NCBI GenBank assembly: GCA_949752735.1
Contig: OX457053.1
Coordinates: 30,771,400 to 30,835,399 of the forward strand
Direction of reading: 5' to 3'
Length of the DNA: 64,000 nucleotides
From: Lumbricus terrestris
Taxonomy: Eukaryota > Annelida > Clitellata > Crassiclitellata > Lumbricidae
Shown here: piece by piece, positions 48,101 through 61,311 of the stretch
Layout: the number at the start of each line of letters is the position of its first letter
Numbering within the stretch: the stretch's first letter is position 1
Made by a program: the position numbers and the translations under genes
Notes under the pieces: generated by a model
Database searches by the model: none
What the model saw: the letters and a program-made list of their open reading frames with translations, nothing else
What the model was told of the DNA's origin: nothing

Positions 48101-51100
48101 GATCTATGTAAAGGTCTAGATGAAGATAGCAGCATGTCAACTGGACAAATTCCCGTCCACTTTTAAATTCACTTGTAAATGAGTGGATTTTACCGGTTAA
48201 AAAATCCACAAAATAATTTGTTCGGTTTACACTTTAAATCCAACCAATAACAGATTCCTATTCTGTGTTATCAGTTGATGCTGTGTTCAGAGTTCCTGAA
48301 CCAAATTGTGTTGAAGTTGTTGAGGAACAGCAGGCGGTAGCGTCCATGCTACACAATATCATGTAATAGCATGCAACACAACTGTCCAGGTGGTCTCTCA
48401 TTGTTTGTAGCTTGACTGAATGTTGGAAAACGGCTTCCTTCTTGTGTACTCACCTATTGTTTCATTACCTCTCTCTGCACATCTTATCACGCATTCAACT
48501 ATTGTCATAATCATATTGTACAATGCATAGCGTGCAATTGTTTTGGGAACAATAAATTTGATTTGTTTGATTTGATGTGCCAAATTATGGAGGAAACTAT
48601 TGATCATAGCATACAAAATGTTTTTGGCGCTTCAGTGATTTGCAGTGAAATGTTGAGACGATTACTTTTGTAGAGAATTTGCCTTACAATGGTTTTGTTA
48701 TTGATTAGGTATTGTGGGATTACCAGAAGGCAAGCTGTCGCTGTTCAACAGTCTGCTGGATAGTCTCGTAACGATCCTCGTAGATGTACGTATAGTGTAA
48801 GTATGTTTGTCCGCTTTCTCTGCATTCAAATCTGTTATTTACTTAATGCAAAGGCAGTGGACTTCCCACATCAGTCCACACTGTCATCCTCTCTAGCAGT
48901 CTTTCCTCATCTTTCTCTTGTCTCAAACTCTGCCTTTTATCTCGAGGTTGCACGCACTGGGAGCGCTTCTGAAAGGGTCTTGCTGCAAGAAACGCTTTAT
49001 TAATGGTCAAATACAATGCAGTGCAATGCGATACAATGCAATGCGATAGAATACAATGTGATGCAATGCGATACAATGCAATTCATCAGTTGATGACAAT
49101 GAAACCCACTGAAACAGTTGTGCAAAGGTTCTTGCCATCTAGGTTCTTACTCAATGTTTATGTCGGGACTGCTTGATTCTATGCAATGATTGTGTATTAT
49201 ACACATGTTAAGGCTGTGAATGTTTGCCACTGGATGACTTGACACTGCCATTGAGTATCACTTAAATTGAGAAATAGATGCTACATGACTACTGTTCCAC
49301 TATGCACACATGCCTATCTACCGGCATGCGTGAATGCATACACATACATAGATGCTTACATCATACATACAGGCACAAAGCAACTCTTAATGCACCCCAT
49401 GATCGTCTTCGTCTATTGTCGTCATTACGCGCTCATCAATGAGGTTAACCTGACATGTACCATATTAATGAATGCATTCAGCTTTTGTTATTGTAATTAA
49501 GACAATTATTTTTGTTATTGTAATTAAGACAATTCTGTAGTATCGTTGGTGGCGAGCTGCTTCTAGGATGCTTTACACTCGTGTTGAACTTTCGAAAGCT
49601 AAATGCTAAACAGTTGTAATAATAAGTGGCTTATATACAGCATCTGTATCATCAGTTTTGGGGTGACTCTAATATTTGGATAAATGAACAAATATTTATA
49701 AACATCTGTTTTCTTTGTTCGTGGTTGGGCTGGGAGCGCCTCTGAGTAGTTTCGTGAAGGGGCGCTATATAAATGCTCTTAATGAATGAACGAATATGCA
49801 CTTGCCAGTATACACGTGCATTTGAACGTGAGTGTTTATGTTTATATTTCTGTGATCACTGTGTGGTTTGTTTCTGTTTCAGCGACGTGACGTACGCAGT
49901 GCATCTTGAGTGCGTCAACACGCTGCTGTCTCTGATGTCATTGCAGATGTACAATCTCGTGCAGGCGTCAGAATCGCGACTCTACCAGTGCGTCTTGCAG
50001 GGCAACTGGTAAGCAGATCTGAAAGCCACGCTTGAACCTTCTCTCGATGTTTATATTTAGACATTTACATCTTATGCATGATTTGAGCCTCCCCTATTGT
50101 ATTAAATGGTATTTAAGCATTTCTAATGCACCACTAATAGGGTGAACACTTCAGAAGCGCTCCCAGTGCACAAGGCCCTGCGAGAAGAAGTAGGTTTTGA
50201 GAAGACAGAAGGAAGACGAGAGAATACCCGACAGAAGTATAGAACAAACAGAAGGAGAAAGTGCATTCAAAGGATAAGAACCAATTGAGGCAAATGGTCG
50301 AGACATATGAGCCGTAGCATTTCTAGAGCGAGGAAGGAAGGGTAATTTTGGTCAGTCGAAACTCTGGCTGCAAAAATGAGCCCCATAAGTTGCCCGCACT
50401 AGCCTAGTTCATATAGTCACAATGGAAACTACTGCCCGATAGAGACTATTCAGGGCAGTAGTTTCTATTGTGAGCCCTGTTATGGAATTGGCTAGGGCAG
50501 CAACTTATGGGGCTCATCTTTGCAGCCAGAGTTTTGACTGACTGGCCTCTATTTCCATATATCAGTTAAAATCTTGATCCTTTGTTGGCAGAAATTTTCT
50601 ATCCAATAAACAGGTATGCAATTGAGTTCTGCTTTTCAGCTGCCATTTAAGGCACCGTTTAAATGTTCTAAATTTGTGGGGCACCGTGGTGTAGAGTATG
50701 CTCGGTGCCTTGGAGCTGGAAATTTGCGGGTTCAAATTCGCCTCAAACCTCCGCAAAGGAACCTTGAGCAAGTCCTTCACTCGCAATTGCTCAAGCGCTT
50801 CGGCATAAAACTCTGATTCATTGTCTGTGCAGTAGTCGGGAGCGCCTCTGAGTAGAGATATCTTGAAGGGGTGCCATAAGAAATTCTCATACATACAGTA
50901 CGATGCAAGTTTTCTACTATTATTGCATCTGATTTTGTCATATCTGAAGTTGGTACGGTAAAAAATTTAAATAGGATTTTCAAAGGTTTTGTTTCTTTGT
51001 CGTTGAAGCTCCACTCATGCCGTGAAACTCGTCGAAAAGTTGCTGCGTAACTACATCGAGCAGATGAAATATCCCGGACATCTTCATACCGACCATGCAC

Positions 51101-54100
51101 GCACCAGTATGCTGTCTTCAATGGCATGTGAGTTCTTTTAGCATGTAGTTAGTAGTTAAATAGTTAATTGTTAGATTGTTTTATATGAGAGTTGAATTGT
51201 TAATGGCTTGATAGTTAATGAATTATTAATAGACCTTTAGTAATTGGATAGTTAGAAGTTAGGTAGTTAAGTTCAATATTATAGTTAGATAGATGATGAG
51301 CTTGTTGTGGTGCTGTTGAGAGATGTTTTGAATGAGGTAACTTTCATGTGCGATGTAAAACATTTTTTGCACATGTTTTTGAAATCTCTATTATAACAGC
51401 AGTGCAGTGAGCTAACCAGGGTTTAAAGTGGGTGGGAACGGCGTTCCCACTGCTCTCAAAAATCTTGGCTTGCATTCCCACTGCTCACCATGCATGAAGC
51501 CCTGGAAACATGGGCGTTCCCATTAAAACTTCATCAACGTCCCACTGCTCACAGTTGACGTTCCCACTGCTCACCCAAACCACTTTAACCACTGGAAGTA
51601 CCATTTACAGCAGAGTCTCATTAAACATAGCAATACTACGATGATGAATGTGATTAACTATGATGCAGAAGCTTGTATGACAGTGACATTCATGTACACC
51701 ATAGTCATGCTTGACATGGTGGTGGCTATGGTTATAATAGTAGTTGGTGGGATGGGGTGGGGTGGGGTAGGGTTAGGAACCTCGGATTGAGCATTCCTTG
51801 ACTGAGATGTGAACTTTGAGGGAAGCAACTGAGAGTTCCTTACTTCAAGAATACGTGTATGACGCCATTGGATATGTATCTCGTGTTGTAGTGGCTGTTG
51901 AATCCTAATTTAATTATTTTTCTTTCTTTCTTTCTTGCATTTGCTATAGTGCCCCTCCAAGCTCAATAGTCAGAGGCTCTCCCGACTACAGTGCGGACAC
52001 TGATTCGGAATTTCACGCTGAAGTGCACGAGCAATTGCGAGACACCAAAACCATTACTACACCACTGTGCCACACAAATTGAGCTCTGCTTTTCACCTGC
52101 CATTTGAGGCACCCTTTAAATGTTCTCCTGCGTTTTAAATTACAAGTATTTATTTGTCCACCAGAATGCTGTTGGCTTTTCAATGGTTTTCCACCATGAG
52201 TTTTTTTTCTTCTTCTGTAGCCGGTCTCTGGACTGTGATAACATTGGGAATGGGTAGTCACCGGAGTTCCCGCCCACCAGAGGGCGAGACCGAGACGCCT
52301 TTGGCCAATCAGAGCCTTCTGCTGTTGCTGGTCGTTGTGAATCAATGCTATTCGGACAGCGATCTGCCCAATCCGTACCGGGAGGCATTCTTCGCCTGTT
52401 GTGATGACGTCACAGGTGAGTAAAAGCTGCTGGATGTCGAAACCATGATCAGCGGTCTGAACACCCAAAAGTGATGACACCTATTTTCTTTGCTTGAATT
52501 TTTAGCACCAGTATCTTAGGACCTAGCACCAACAATGGTTCTTGACAAAGTTCTGTGAGCTATGCAATGTGCGCCCGACACAATGGATGTTTTTGAGAGG
52601 TTTCTGAAAGGTTTGCAATGGATGCTTTATAGCGATAACTACCACCACAAATTTTGTTAGGTGGTGTAAGCAGCGAACATCCACCACCTATTTTTGTTTC
52701 CTTCATGAACAGTTGTTGAATTTTTGTGGTGCCAGTATCTTGGGACTTTAAGCATCCTTCATTCATTCTCAGAATTTACGTATGCACTGGAAAATTGTCC
52801 AGATTTAGCTTATTGTTGAAACGTAATTGCCAGAATTTGTTTTTTAGCTGCCTTGGAAGCCACTATTGATTATAACTTTGTTGTTTACAGAAGGCAGCAG
52901 CGATGCAAATTCGGTGGCGATGGACAAGGTGAAGGTTCAGGTTGATTTCCGGGAGTTGTACAAAGCGGTCTGTCAGACGCTGAGGGATGAACACACGATG
53001 CTGAATCTCTACATGCTCCTACATCGTGTCGAAGCAGTCAAAGCGTTTATCCTTTCGAGAACAAATATTGACCATTTGGTAAGAAGACTACTGCTTTTAA
53101 TTGCGATTGAGAGTTGTATGTATTGTATGTTAGCTAGCAGCTGCTTGGTATCTTGCATCTGGAGGTAGGAAATTGGCATGAAAAGCCATTGCTTTGGATT
53201 TATGGGTTTTTTTGTCTACAAGAAGAGCTCTGCTTTTTATCATGCATATTTCATGCTGCTTTGTATCATGTATAGGTTAGAAATTGATATGTAAGCCATT
53301 GCTTTGGATTGTAATGTGTTTGTTTTATTTAAAAGCAGCTGCTTTTTGTCATGTGTAGGTAAGAATTTGACACAATTTGGATCTTATTGATGATGAATCT
53401 TTGGATTTAATTTGTTTTTTTAAATCTAAATAGATTGACGCTCTCGTTAAATTGTATCACTGATAACTACAAATGTGCATACAGTAGTGATTTCATTTCT
53501 CTGTAGTGATATGTGATAGTCTAGTAGACTGTCAGCAGAGAGGTCAGGGGATCAAATTGCCACCCCAAATACATGAGGATTTCTGAACCACTTGCATGGT
53601 CTAACAAACTCAATTGTAAAAAAATTAGTACAATGACCATACACTGTGGTATTGGTTGGAAGATCGAATGGCAAAGAGGGACTGACACAATGACAACACA
53701 GACGTAGAAGGCTGGTCATATGCCCTCATATGCGGGATTGGGAGTGTGTGAAGGTGGGGTGGTCAACACTTTGTTTGTATCCATGGCTGTCTCATAGGGC
53801 TCAGGGATTGCCCAGCTTCCGAGTTTTGGGGTTTTCAAAAGTATATAAGTAAGTAAGCATTTTTTTATTACTCCACTTGCAAACACACAATGGGACATAG
53901 AACATCGTCATAATACATCAAAGTAGTAATAGGTAATAAAAACGTTGATGTTTTTTGCGTTTAGGTGATGCCGATTCTGAAAATTCTGTACCATACGCAA
54001 GAGGGTAGTTCGCATCACATGTACATGGCGCTCATAGTCATCCTCATCCTCAGCGAAGACAACTGGTTCAGCAAAGCAGTCCATGAAATGGTTAGTCATG

Positions 54101-57100
54101 CTTTACTTTGCAATACAAATACAATACAGAACTACATTCGATAATGCCATGCTTGCTTAGCTCAGAAGTATGCGCATGACCATACATTAATAGTAACATT
54201 GATGACTCTGATCAATGTAATGTGATATAGTCTTCACAGATTGTCTAATAATTGATTGATCATAACATTTGACTGCACGTGATCACTGCATACGTTATGA
54301 GTGTTTGTGAGGTTATTGTAAGGTGCTATATAAATGTCGATTTACATACATACTATGTATGTCATACAAACATATTAGACAAGCGTGTACTATCCTTTTA
54401 CATGAAGTTACTTCCGACAAAGTGCCACACAATGAATGAGTTAAGTCTGGATTGCAGATCGTCTTTAATCCCTTGCTGACCAACTTGGGGAAAAGGATTT
54501 CCAATATTACCATTTACCGTACTACGCTTTGGTCGGTAAAGGGTTAAATATGTTCCCTTACTGGTACTCGCTGCGTTTACAAAAACAGTGTTTAATCAGC
54601 ATTTGAATGTGGTTGTTTAAGTTGTCAACTAGTATCCTTTATCTTCAAAGCTCCTTGCGTCCTCTCTCTTTTTGCAGCCAGACTCTGATCTTCACTTGGC
54701 ATAGATCTCTGGACAAAACGTCCAACATGATGCAGCACTCATGAATAAGCTGGTGCCCTGTGCGTAGCTTTAGAGTGGCACTTTTGAAATGTGGGCTTTA
54801 CAATACTTGCGATTTCACTGATGTTTGAGATTGTTTTGGTTTTGTTGTTCAGATGCTGAAGAACATCGTTTGGTTCACGGAACGGCAGATTGGAGAGATA
54901 TCTCTCGGTGGTCTCATCATACTCATCCTCATTCGAACAATTCAGTACAACATGACGAGGATGCGAGTAAGACCAACTTTCGCTCTGCTCTGCTCCTGGT
55001 TATTCCATTTTTTGGCCTATGAACAGAACCACTTGAATTTATTTGAACATTTTGTACCTTCTTAGTTCTAGTCAGGTTCATAAATGAGCTGATTTAATGG
55101 ATTTGAATGGCAATGTCGTTGTCACTAGTAAACTTTGTCTGTTTTGACTCTGAAGACAAAGTTGAGTGATTGCGAAATTAAAGAGGATGCAACGTTAAAC
55201 TTCTGATGCTGTTTTCCATACACTTATTTACTGAATTTCATTTTGGATTAAACTTAAACGTGATCTGTTTCAACTTGCTTTCTCACTGATGTGTCTGTTT
55301 TTTCTTTCGATTTCAACCGGACTTCGGCAATGGTTTACGGCTTTTGACCATCGATCGCTTGAAATGACCATGTTCATTGTTATGTGTGGATTCATTTGTT
55401 GATGCTATGTCCACTCTGATAGCAGCGCTATAGACATAATTAGAGTACCGGGTAATAAATTATAATAATAAACAGAATAGGCTGGAGATATTACATTCCA
55501 GAGCTGTACTGTAGTATGCTTCGTGAACATATGAATTCGGTTATTTCTAGTGCGTGCTACTGTGTTGCGCTGTTCTGAATTAATCTGCAATTCTTTTCTT
55601 ACTAGGATCAGTATCTTCATACAAATTGTCTGGCTGCGCTCGCAAACATGTCGTCCCAGTTCACCAATCTACATCCGTATGTTGCGCAAAGGCTAATCAG
55701 GTTCGACTTGATTATCATGTGCTGGAATTGCTCTACTGCAGTCACTGCTTACAGATGATTGGCTGACTTTTTGGAGATTATCATGTGAATAGGTGCTGTA
55801 GGCATGTATTGCTGTATTATACTTTATTTTGAATAGTTAGAGTTCCATGAATTCCATTTCAATCGGACTCATCCAGCCTTTTTTGATCATGTCAGTTTTG
55901 CCTGAAGTGACGAACATCTCATTCTGCATGATTGTGATAGTACAGTGACATGGCTTACATGGGCGCCTGCTGAGATTTTTGCATAAGGGGAAAACATAAT
56001 AACCGTAGGAAGCTGACTCTCTGAGTCCCTGGAATTCGCTCAAGAGCAAGGAGGCAGAATTTCTATAGCGACTGGTGACCAGAGAGAGACCAACCATCTG
56101 CTGCAGTGCATTTTAGTCGTGCTCCAAATAGGAAATTCATTGTCCGATTGGGCACTACAGAACTACAGAAGAACAGTCAACATACAGAGAGGCCTAGTAC
56201 CTTATGTTGAAAACGATCATTTTACTTGTCTGTATAATGATTTTGTCAGTTTTTGAAAAAATAAATGTGTATAATAATAATACAAATGTACATGTACAGT
56301 GGTCGTCTTTAAAGGGACTTTCTCTTCAAACCCTGAAAATGAGACGTGACACTTCTGGAAAAAAATACAAATGATAATACTAAAAATAACAATAGTAACG
56401 ATAGTAGTAAATAGTATTAACGATGATAGTAATAATTATCCTATCTTATTATAGTTTTTTATTTCTGGAGGATTACACTGACCTCTGGTTAAAAAAGCGA
56501 TGATGATTTGTTAATGTTGTGAAATCATTTTATGCTTGCAGTCTCTTCGCCCTTCTCGTGAAGAAACACACGCGTGCTGTGAACCGTGTTGCGGAGAAGG
56601 CCACGGAAATCAACGTCACGACTCAGACTACAAGCGAATCGGAGTCATCTGAGGCCGAGTCAGATCAGGTTGGAAGTTATTTGGAAGTTATTGTGTTTGA
56701 ATAGTGACTGCACGCCATTGTGGGATGCGGTGGTGTAGGGGTCTGTTTGGTGTCTTGGAGCCGAAAGGTTGCGGGTTCGAATCCATCTCAAGCCAGCGCG
56801 TAGGGACCCCTACCAAGTCGTTCACTTGCAATTGCTCATGCGCTTCGGCGAAACTCCGAGTCAGTGTCCACGCTGTATATTTGGGAGTGCCTCTAAGTAG
56901 GAATCGAAGAGGTTGCTAAGTACCGTTGACATAATATTAGTGATAATAATATTAATAAATTATGATAATATTTATAAATGTCTGTATATTTCTGTTCTTG
57001 CATGCAGTGCCTTTTAAGATGAATTGTGAAGTAGAAGGAGGTTCTAAGGGTTTGAGTGTTCTTTTTCTAGGTTCAAGAGCTGGCTGTATTGGAGGAAGTG

Positions 57101-59799
57101 ATGCGTATGACACTGGAGATTCTCAACTCCTGCCTCACGCATTCACTCCATCATAATCCCAATCTTATCTATACGATGCTCTACCAACGTTCGATCTTCA
57201 CGCAGTTTAAGACGCACGCAACGTTTCAGGACATCATCCAAAACATCGATCTGGTAAACGTTCGTTCGTTTGTCTTGCCCTGTTACGAAGAAGTTTAATT
57301 CTAATTTTGGTCGTTTTCATTTCTCTAAGACACTGGCTAGTATTGAAACGTTAGGTTTTGAAGCAGGTCAATGGTCAGTTCATATAACCAGTGGTTCTTG
57401 GTGACTATGCAGAGCTCTTCTTTTGAAATGGGGGTGAAAAAGTTCTATTATTATTATTATTATTATTATTTTCTTCAACAATCAACATCAGTAACAGGGT
57501 ATGATTAGCAATGGAAGCAGTAGCCATTGTCTTAAATGATCTTAAAAGTGCCAATATCTCCCAGGTTCAGCTAAAGTGCCTCGAAAGGTCCCTGAATTAA
57601 ACCTCTGGACACTTAATATTTAGAGACATTGCAGCAAGAAGCAGGTCTCTTTCAGATCTCTTAGAGACAGCATTATTCTGTGACCTAGATCTGACATAAA
57701 GTGTAGGCCACTGGTGCTAAATTTGCTAACTCCGCAACTGGCTGCACTCTGCCAGTCCCAAGCCTGGATAGAGGAGGAGGGCGCCGCTAATGGTCTTTGT
57801 TACCTCACAGTGACGTTAAACTGCAACTACACGCTAAATTTGCTAATTATTATTATCATTATTATTATTAAATCCATATTTCTTTCTGTGATAGTAATAT
57901 TCTTTGTATGGTCCATGTGTGCTGTTGCTAGGAAGTCATGTGCCTCACTGTGTTCATTCATATCTAATCTGGTCTAATCTAAAATTAGCGTCTATAGGGA
58001 GGGGCTGTTAATTATCATACCGTCAATGTTCAAGACATCAGTCAATGGTTGATTCAAGTGAAATTGCAATCCAAAAATTATATTCCATTGGAAAAGTCAG
58101 GTTCAAATTCGACAGAGGTGGGTAGGGTGTGTTTCTCAGCTGGCTATATAGTATATACTTGTGTTTATACATTGAATTCTTGCTTGAGGTCATCTTTTGG
58201 GTTATGACTCATGTTTCTGCTTTGGCAAACATTACTCTGTTTGGCTCTTTGTTTGTGTTATCTCTGTTCGATTCTGTGTTTGGCAAGATGGACAGTGTGC
58301 TCAGCACATATACGTCAGTATTACAACGATATGTATAGTATCATATCATATATATGAGAAGTTATAAAGCACCTCTTACAGTACTCTTAAAGAATGTTCA
58401 GTGTCTGCTATCCTCAGGCCTTCCGCGTGAGTGTGAACATGTTTGTTTGTTTGTTTAGGTGTTAAGCTTCTTCACTACGCGTTTGGAGCAGCAAGGAAAT
58501 TCACTGACCGTTAGCGAGGTCCACGCTGTTATTAAACAGGGTGCTGTGCTGTTCAGAAGAGACAGGCTAAAGGTACGTGGCGACACTTCAACCTTCTTTG
58601 AGTTTCTGCTTCTATGCCGTCTTGGTGAATGAGCTTCTTAGTTGCTGTAACACTCTCCGTGCATCTCTCCGCTCTGAATGCTTGCTTATATCGTTTAGTT
58701 TTCAGCTTAAGCCTTTTATCGAATGAGGGTATATAAGATTTCCCATGCCATGGACTTCACTTTGGCCGGTAAAGGGTTAAGATTTACTTTTTTGGACTGC
58801 TTACTCATCGTAGGCGCAATGCATCTCCGTCTTAGTGAAGTGATCTTCTGGAGACTGATCTGAATAGCGTTTGATTTTAATGTGGCATCAGTTGATGTCT
58901 GGTGCATCAGACACCGACGCGTTTTGAAGTTGCTTGTTACATTATTACAGTTGTGACTGAATCTTTCTTCACTCTTTCATTATCGAATGTCAATTCATTT
59001 ATTGATAAGTATGAATTTGTGTGAGATGTTATTTGTGGTGTACGGTAATTTCTTTACTCTGTATTATTGTTGCCAGTACAGTGCATGTTTGGCATGTTTG
59101 TATGTAATGTCTGATTAGTAATGTTTCAAATTATGCAATAAAACTTGCTTGTGCTATGTTCGTCTGGAATTTTAACTCCTCTGATGATGTTTGTATGTAA
59201 TGTCTGATTAGTAATGTTTCAAATTATGCAATAAAACTTGCTTGTGCTATGTTCGTCAGGAATTTTAACTCCTCTGATGATTCAGACTTGGATCAATCCA
59301 CAACATCTTGAGACATTTCTTATGACTCGACGCTCGTTAATAAGCTGGTGCCCAGTGCTTAGCTTTGACAAGTTTTCAGTGTATGATTCCCACGCGTTGA
59401 CTGCTATCCGACTGCAGCGTTGTTCATTTTCTGTCACTGGTCCTACAACCTGGAATGGCCTCTCTGTTACACTGCGCCTATTGCCCAAGGGTCACTCCAC
59501 TCTGTTCTTTAAGAACTTGAAAACTGTCTTATTTAACCGTGGTTGGGCTGGGAGCGCTTCTGAGTAGCCTCCCTTGAAGAGGCGCTATATAAAATTTTCC
59601 AAATAAATAAATAAATAAAATTGATACATTGACCTGGGTTTTCTTGTAGAAATTTCCCGACCTGAAATTTCGATACGTGGAAGAGGAGAAGCCGGAGGAG
59701 TTCTTCATCCCGTACGTCTGGTCCTTGGTCTATCATTCGTCGAACCTCTACTTCAACCCGAGTCGGATACAGCTATTCTCGTTACAGGGCGCCTCTTAG
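45114..59799 (+). CDS. DYM: Dymeclin
   Basis: Fifteen exons: 45114-45253, 46064-46210, 47326-47447, 48709-48796, 49883-50008, 51009-51127, 52221-52415, 52891-53078, 53965-54090, 54853-54966, 55606-55700, 56542-56668, 57071-57253, 58459-58572, 59650-59799. All splice phases agree and every intron is GT-AG. The product is 677 aa, close to vertebrate dymeclin (669). Diagnostic stretches are [108 protein letters not shown]. The start MGANNST has Gly2 and Ser6, fitting the N-myristoylation known for the family. Dymeclin is a peripheral Golgi protein needed for Golgi organisation and vesicle traffic; its loss in humans causes Dyggve-Melchior-Clausen dysplasia. Nothing is broken. Introns hold at least five SINEs, a MITE and LINE tails. 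Confidence 0.98.
46262..46825 (+). mobile_element. tRNA-derived SINE, copy 6, split by an insertion
   Basis: The SINE head (GGGGTGCGGTGGTGTAGTGGTG) stops at about 46290. Its continuation (GGTGCCTTGGAGCCGTAGGG ...) resumes at about 46581. The inserted ~290 bp ends in (GATT)n, as LINE tails do here. A (TA)n/ACGTACG tract interrupts the SINE tail at 46775-46797. It lies in DYM intron 2. Confidence 0.75.
47780..48063. mobile_element. MITE, CATGGGTGCCC family, copy 2 (best copy)
   Basis: A 284-bp element bounded by CATGGGTGCCCACAG and TGTGCGGGTGCCATG, with an exact 8-bp duplication TACACAGG (47772-47779 and 48064-48071). It is inverted relative to copy 1 at 22214 and lies in DYM intron 3. Confidence 0.9.
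48945..49085 (+). mobile_element. LINE/SINE tail fragment followed by an ATGCGATACA repeat
   Basis: CACTGGGAGCGCTTCTGAAAGG and GCTGCAAGAAACGCTTTATTAA are the shared tail. An imperfect 10-15-bp repeat (AATGCGATACAATGC) follows. A second tail of the same kind is at 49720-49795 (GGGAGCGCCTCTGAGTAG, GGGGCGCTATATAAATG). Both are in DYM intron 4. Confidence 0.65.
50352..50545. mobile_element. Long imperfect palindrome (fold-back element)
   Basis: The left arm CTCTGGCTGCAAAAATGAGC CCCATAAGTTG is answered by CAACTTATGGGGCTCATCTT TGCAGCCAGAG at the right. The middle parts also pair (ACTACTGCCC / GGGCAGTAGT). The total span is about 194 bp, in DYM intron 5. Confidence 0.8.
50686..50890 (+). mobile_element. 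tRNA-derived SINE, copy 7
   Basis: Head GGCACCGTGGTGTAGAG, B-box-like GGGTTCAAATTCGCC, body CACTCGCAATTGCTCAAGCGC, tail GGGAGCGCCTCTGAGTAG and GAAGGGGTGCCATAAG. It lies in DYM intron 5. Confidence 0.85.
51935..52080 (-). mobile_element. tRNA-derived SINE, copy 8 (internally deleted)
   Basis: On the minus strand it has the head GGCACAGTGGTGTAGTAATG, then directly the body (GCAATTGCTCGTGC, GTGAAATTCCG), then GGGAGAGCCTCTGACTATTG and GAGGGGCACTATAGCAAATG. The B-box segment is missing. It lies in DYM intron 6, about 140 bp before exon 7. Confidence 0.8.
53500..53640 (+). mobile_element. tRNA-like SINE remnant, second family
   Basis: GTGATAGTCTAGTAGACTGTC and GGTCAGGGGATCAAATTGCC are diverged A- and B-box regions resembling the copy at 5985. 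It lies in DYM intron 8. Confidence 0.4.
56720..56930 (+). mobile_element. tRNA-derived SINE, copy 9
   Basis: Head GGGATGCGGTGGTGTAGGGG, B box GCGGGTTCGAATCC, body CACTTGCAATTGCTCATGCGC, tail GGGAGTGCCTCTAAGTAG. It lies in DYM intron 12, 50 bp after the exon 12 donor. Confidence 0.87.
59094..59279. repeat. 93-bp tandem duplication, two copies
   Basis: The block starting ATGTTTGTATGTAATGTCTG and ending TTTTAACTCCTCTGATG is present twice head to tail (offset 93 bp) with one base difference (CGTCTGG / CGTCAGG). It lies in DYM intron 14. Confidence 0.9.
59337..59620 (+). mobile_element. LINE 3' end: C-terminus of ORF2 plus tail
   Basis: The frame ending at 59565-59567 contains [19 protein letters not shown] and finishes [12 protein letters not shown] before TAG. 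The DNA of that ending, GGGAGCGCTTCTGAGTAG, with the following GAAGAGGCGCTATATAAAA and (AAAT)n tail, is the sequence shared with the SINE tails. It lies in DYM intron 14, just before exon 15. Confidence 0.85.
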
Positions 59800-60834
59800 C
59801 GGGAATCTGCTGCCCCCCACTTGTCTTCATGCCATCAGACAGCTTTTTCTAGTGTTTCTGTACATAGTTAATTAATTATGGATGATGGTTTGTTAAGTCA
59901 AAGAAGAATCTGTGTCACCAGTTGTATGTATAAACGCGTTTTCAATCAGTGCTACTGTGGGATTATTTAGTTTGGAAAAGATGTGAAGATATTGCAATAT
60001 TACTAGTTTTATTTAATGCACCAGGATGCGGTGAAGTTAATGAAGAAAATGAAAATGCAGTGTGTTATTTGTATTATTTAAAATTTATTAATTCTCCAGT
60101 GAAACGTTCAACAGTTTACAAGGTTCTCATGAAAAACTTTTGCATTGAGCTTGCAGGTTATTATTTTTATTATTATTGTTATTATGCAACAAAAGATCCT
60201 GCGAAGGCCACAGCGTTAAAACGCTGAATGGTCACCGAAAGTCTTTGGTAGAGGAATGTCGTTTCTCTCATTTAGTCCGTCGCCTTCGTCAAGTGACTAC
60301 CCAAATCTGTAATGAATTGCGATGCCTCTTAAGTTCACAGACTTAGAGTTTCAATGGCCAATGAACGAAGTCATGTGTGATTGAAAGAGATATTATTTTT
60401 ATTTTGACCTGTGTTGCTTATGATGCCTTGGGAATTCAAAGTTACGCTTTGCTACAATGCTACAGCTGGCTGCTCTTCATGTTTTGGACCGTGACTTATG
60501 GCATCTGAGTATTAGGTTTTAATTTGCGATGGAATTGATCATTGCATGGTCACTTTTAATATCTGCAGAAACTTTGGCTAGAGAACTTCTCTGCTATTAG
60601 AAGTAATCACTTCTATTCCATCCGTATCCAACACTATGATGCTATGGCTGAAGCTCATTTATTGATGTTGCTAGGAGGCCTGATTTTTCAGATACAGCTC
60701 CTAGTGCAATTTTCTTTCCTTCCTGAGGAATTACACTTGGTTTGGGTAAATATTTCATGTCCTGACTTCTTCCAGACCACAGGGAAAGGATTGGATGAAA
60801 TGAAGGGAAGGAAGGTCAATTCGTCTTCTATGCA
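59800..60834. other. DYM 3' flank, no further gene recognised
   Basis: This presumably includes the DYM 3' UTR. I could not choose a poly(A) signal with confidence. A short ORF at 59949-60227 has no recognisable features. Confidence 0.4.
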
Positions 60835-60930
60835 TGGGTGGAGACTTAGAGGGGGACAGGAGGGGACGGTCGCCTCCAAAGTTTGTGGTGGAGGGGACGG
60901 GGATGCTTATATCCCCCCCCCCCCCAAATA
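60835..60930. mobile_element. Half of a CATAGGCGGAGACC-type element
   Basis: GCATGGGTGGAGACTTAGAGGGGGACAGG and the G/C homopolymers match one end of the element at 31019-31306 (inverted). The other end is not clear. Confidence 0.45.
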
Positions 60931-61167
60931 TTTCAGAAATATCAATCTAAATTTCTACAGTGTTATCCGCTATTTATCCATAATGAGCAATTTTGTTAAG
61001 ATGACAGCTTCAAATGTTACCATTACAGTTGGCAAACTAAAAAATGTTAAACAATGGGAGGGGTCATTAATTTTATTGAAGCCTTAAACATATTTGAAGA
61101 TATTTCTGACCTCTGAAATCATGAATAATTTCATGAAGATGACAGTTTAAAAAGCTACGGTTACAGC

Positions 61168-61311
61168 CATAGGCGCAATCACGTCCTAAAAGTTGGGGGA
61201 CCATAATGAATCACGTCCTAAAAGTTGGGGGGACCATAATAATAAAGCTAGGGGACCACTCAAAAGTTGGGGGACGCGTCCCGTGGGTCCCATAGGGTGG
61301 TTGCGCCTATG
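61168..61311. mobile_element. MITE, CATAGGCGCAA family
   Basis: A 144-bp element bounded by CATAGGCGCAATCACG and GGTGGTTGCGCCTATG, with an exact 8-bp duplication GTTACAGC (61160-61167 and 61312-61319). The interior has a direct repeat (ATCACGTCCTAAAAGTTGGG). Confidence 0.9.
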
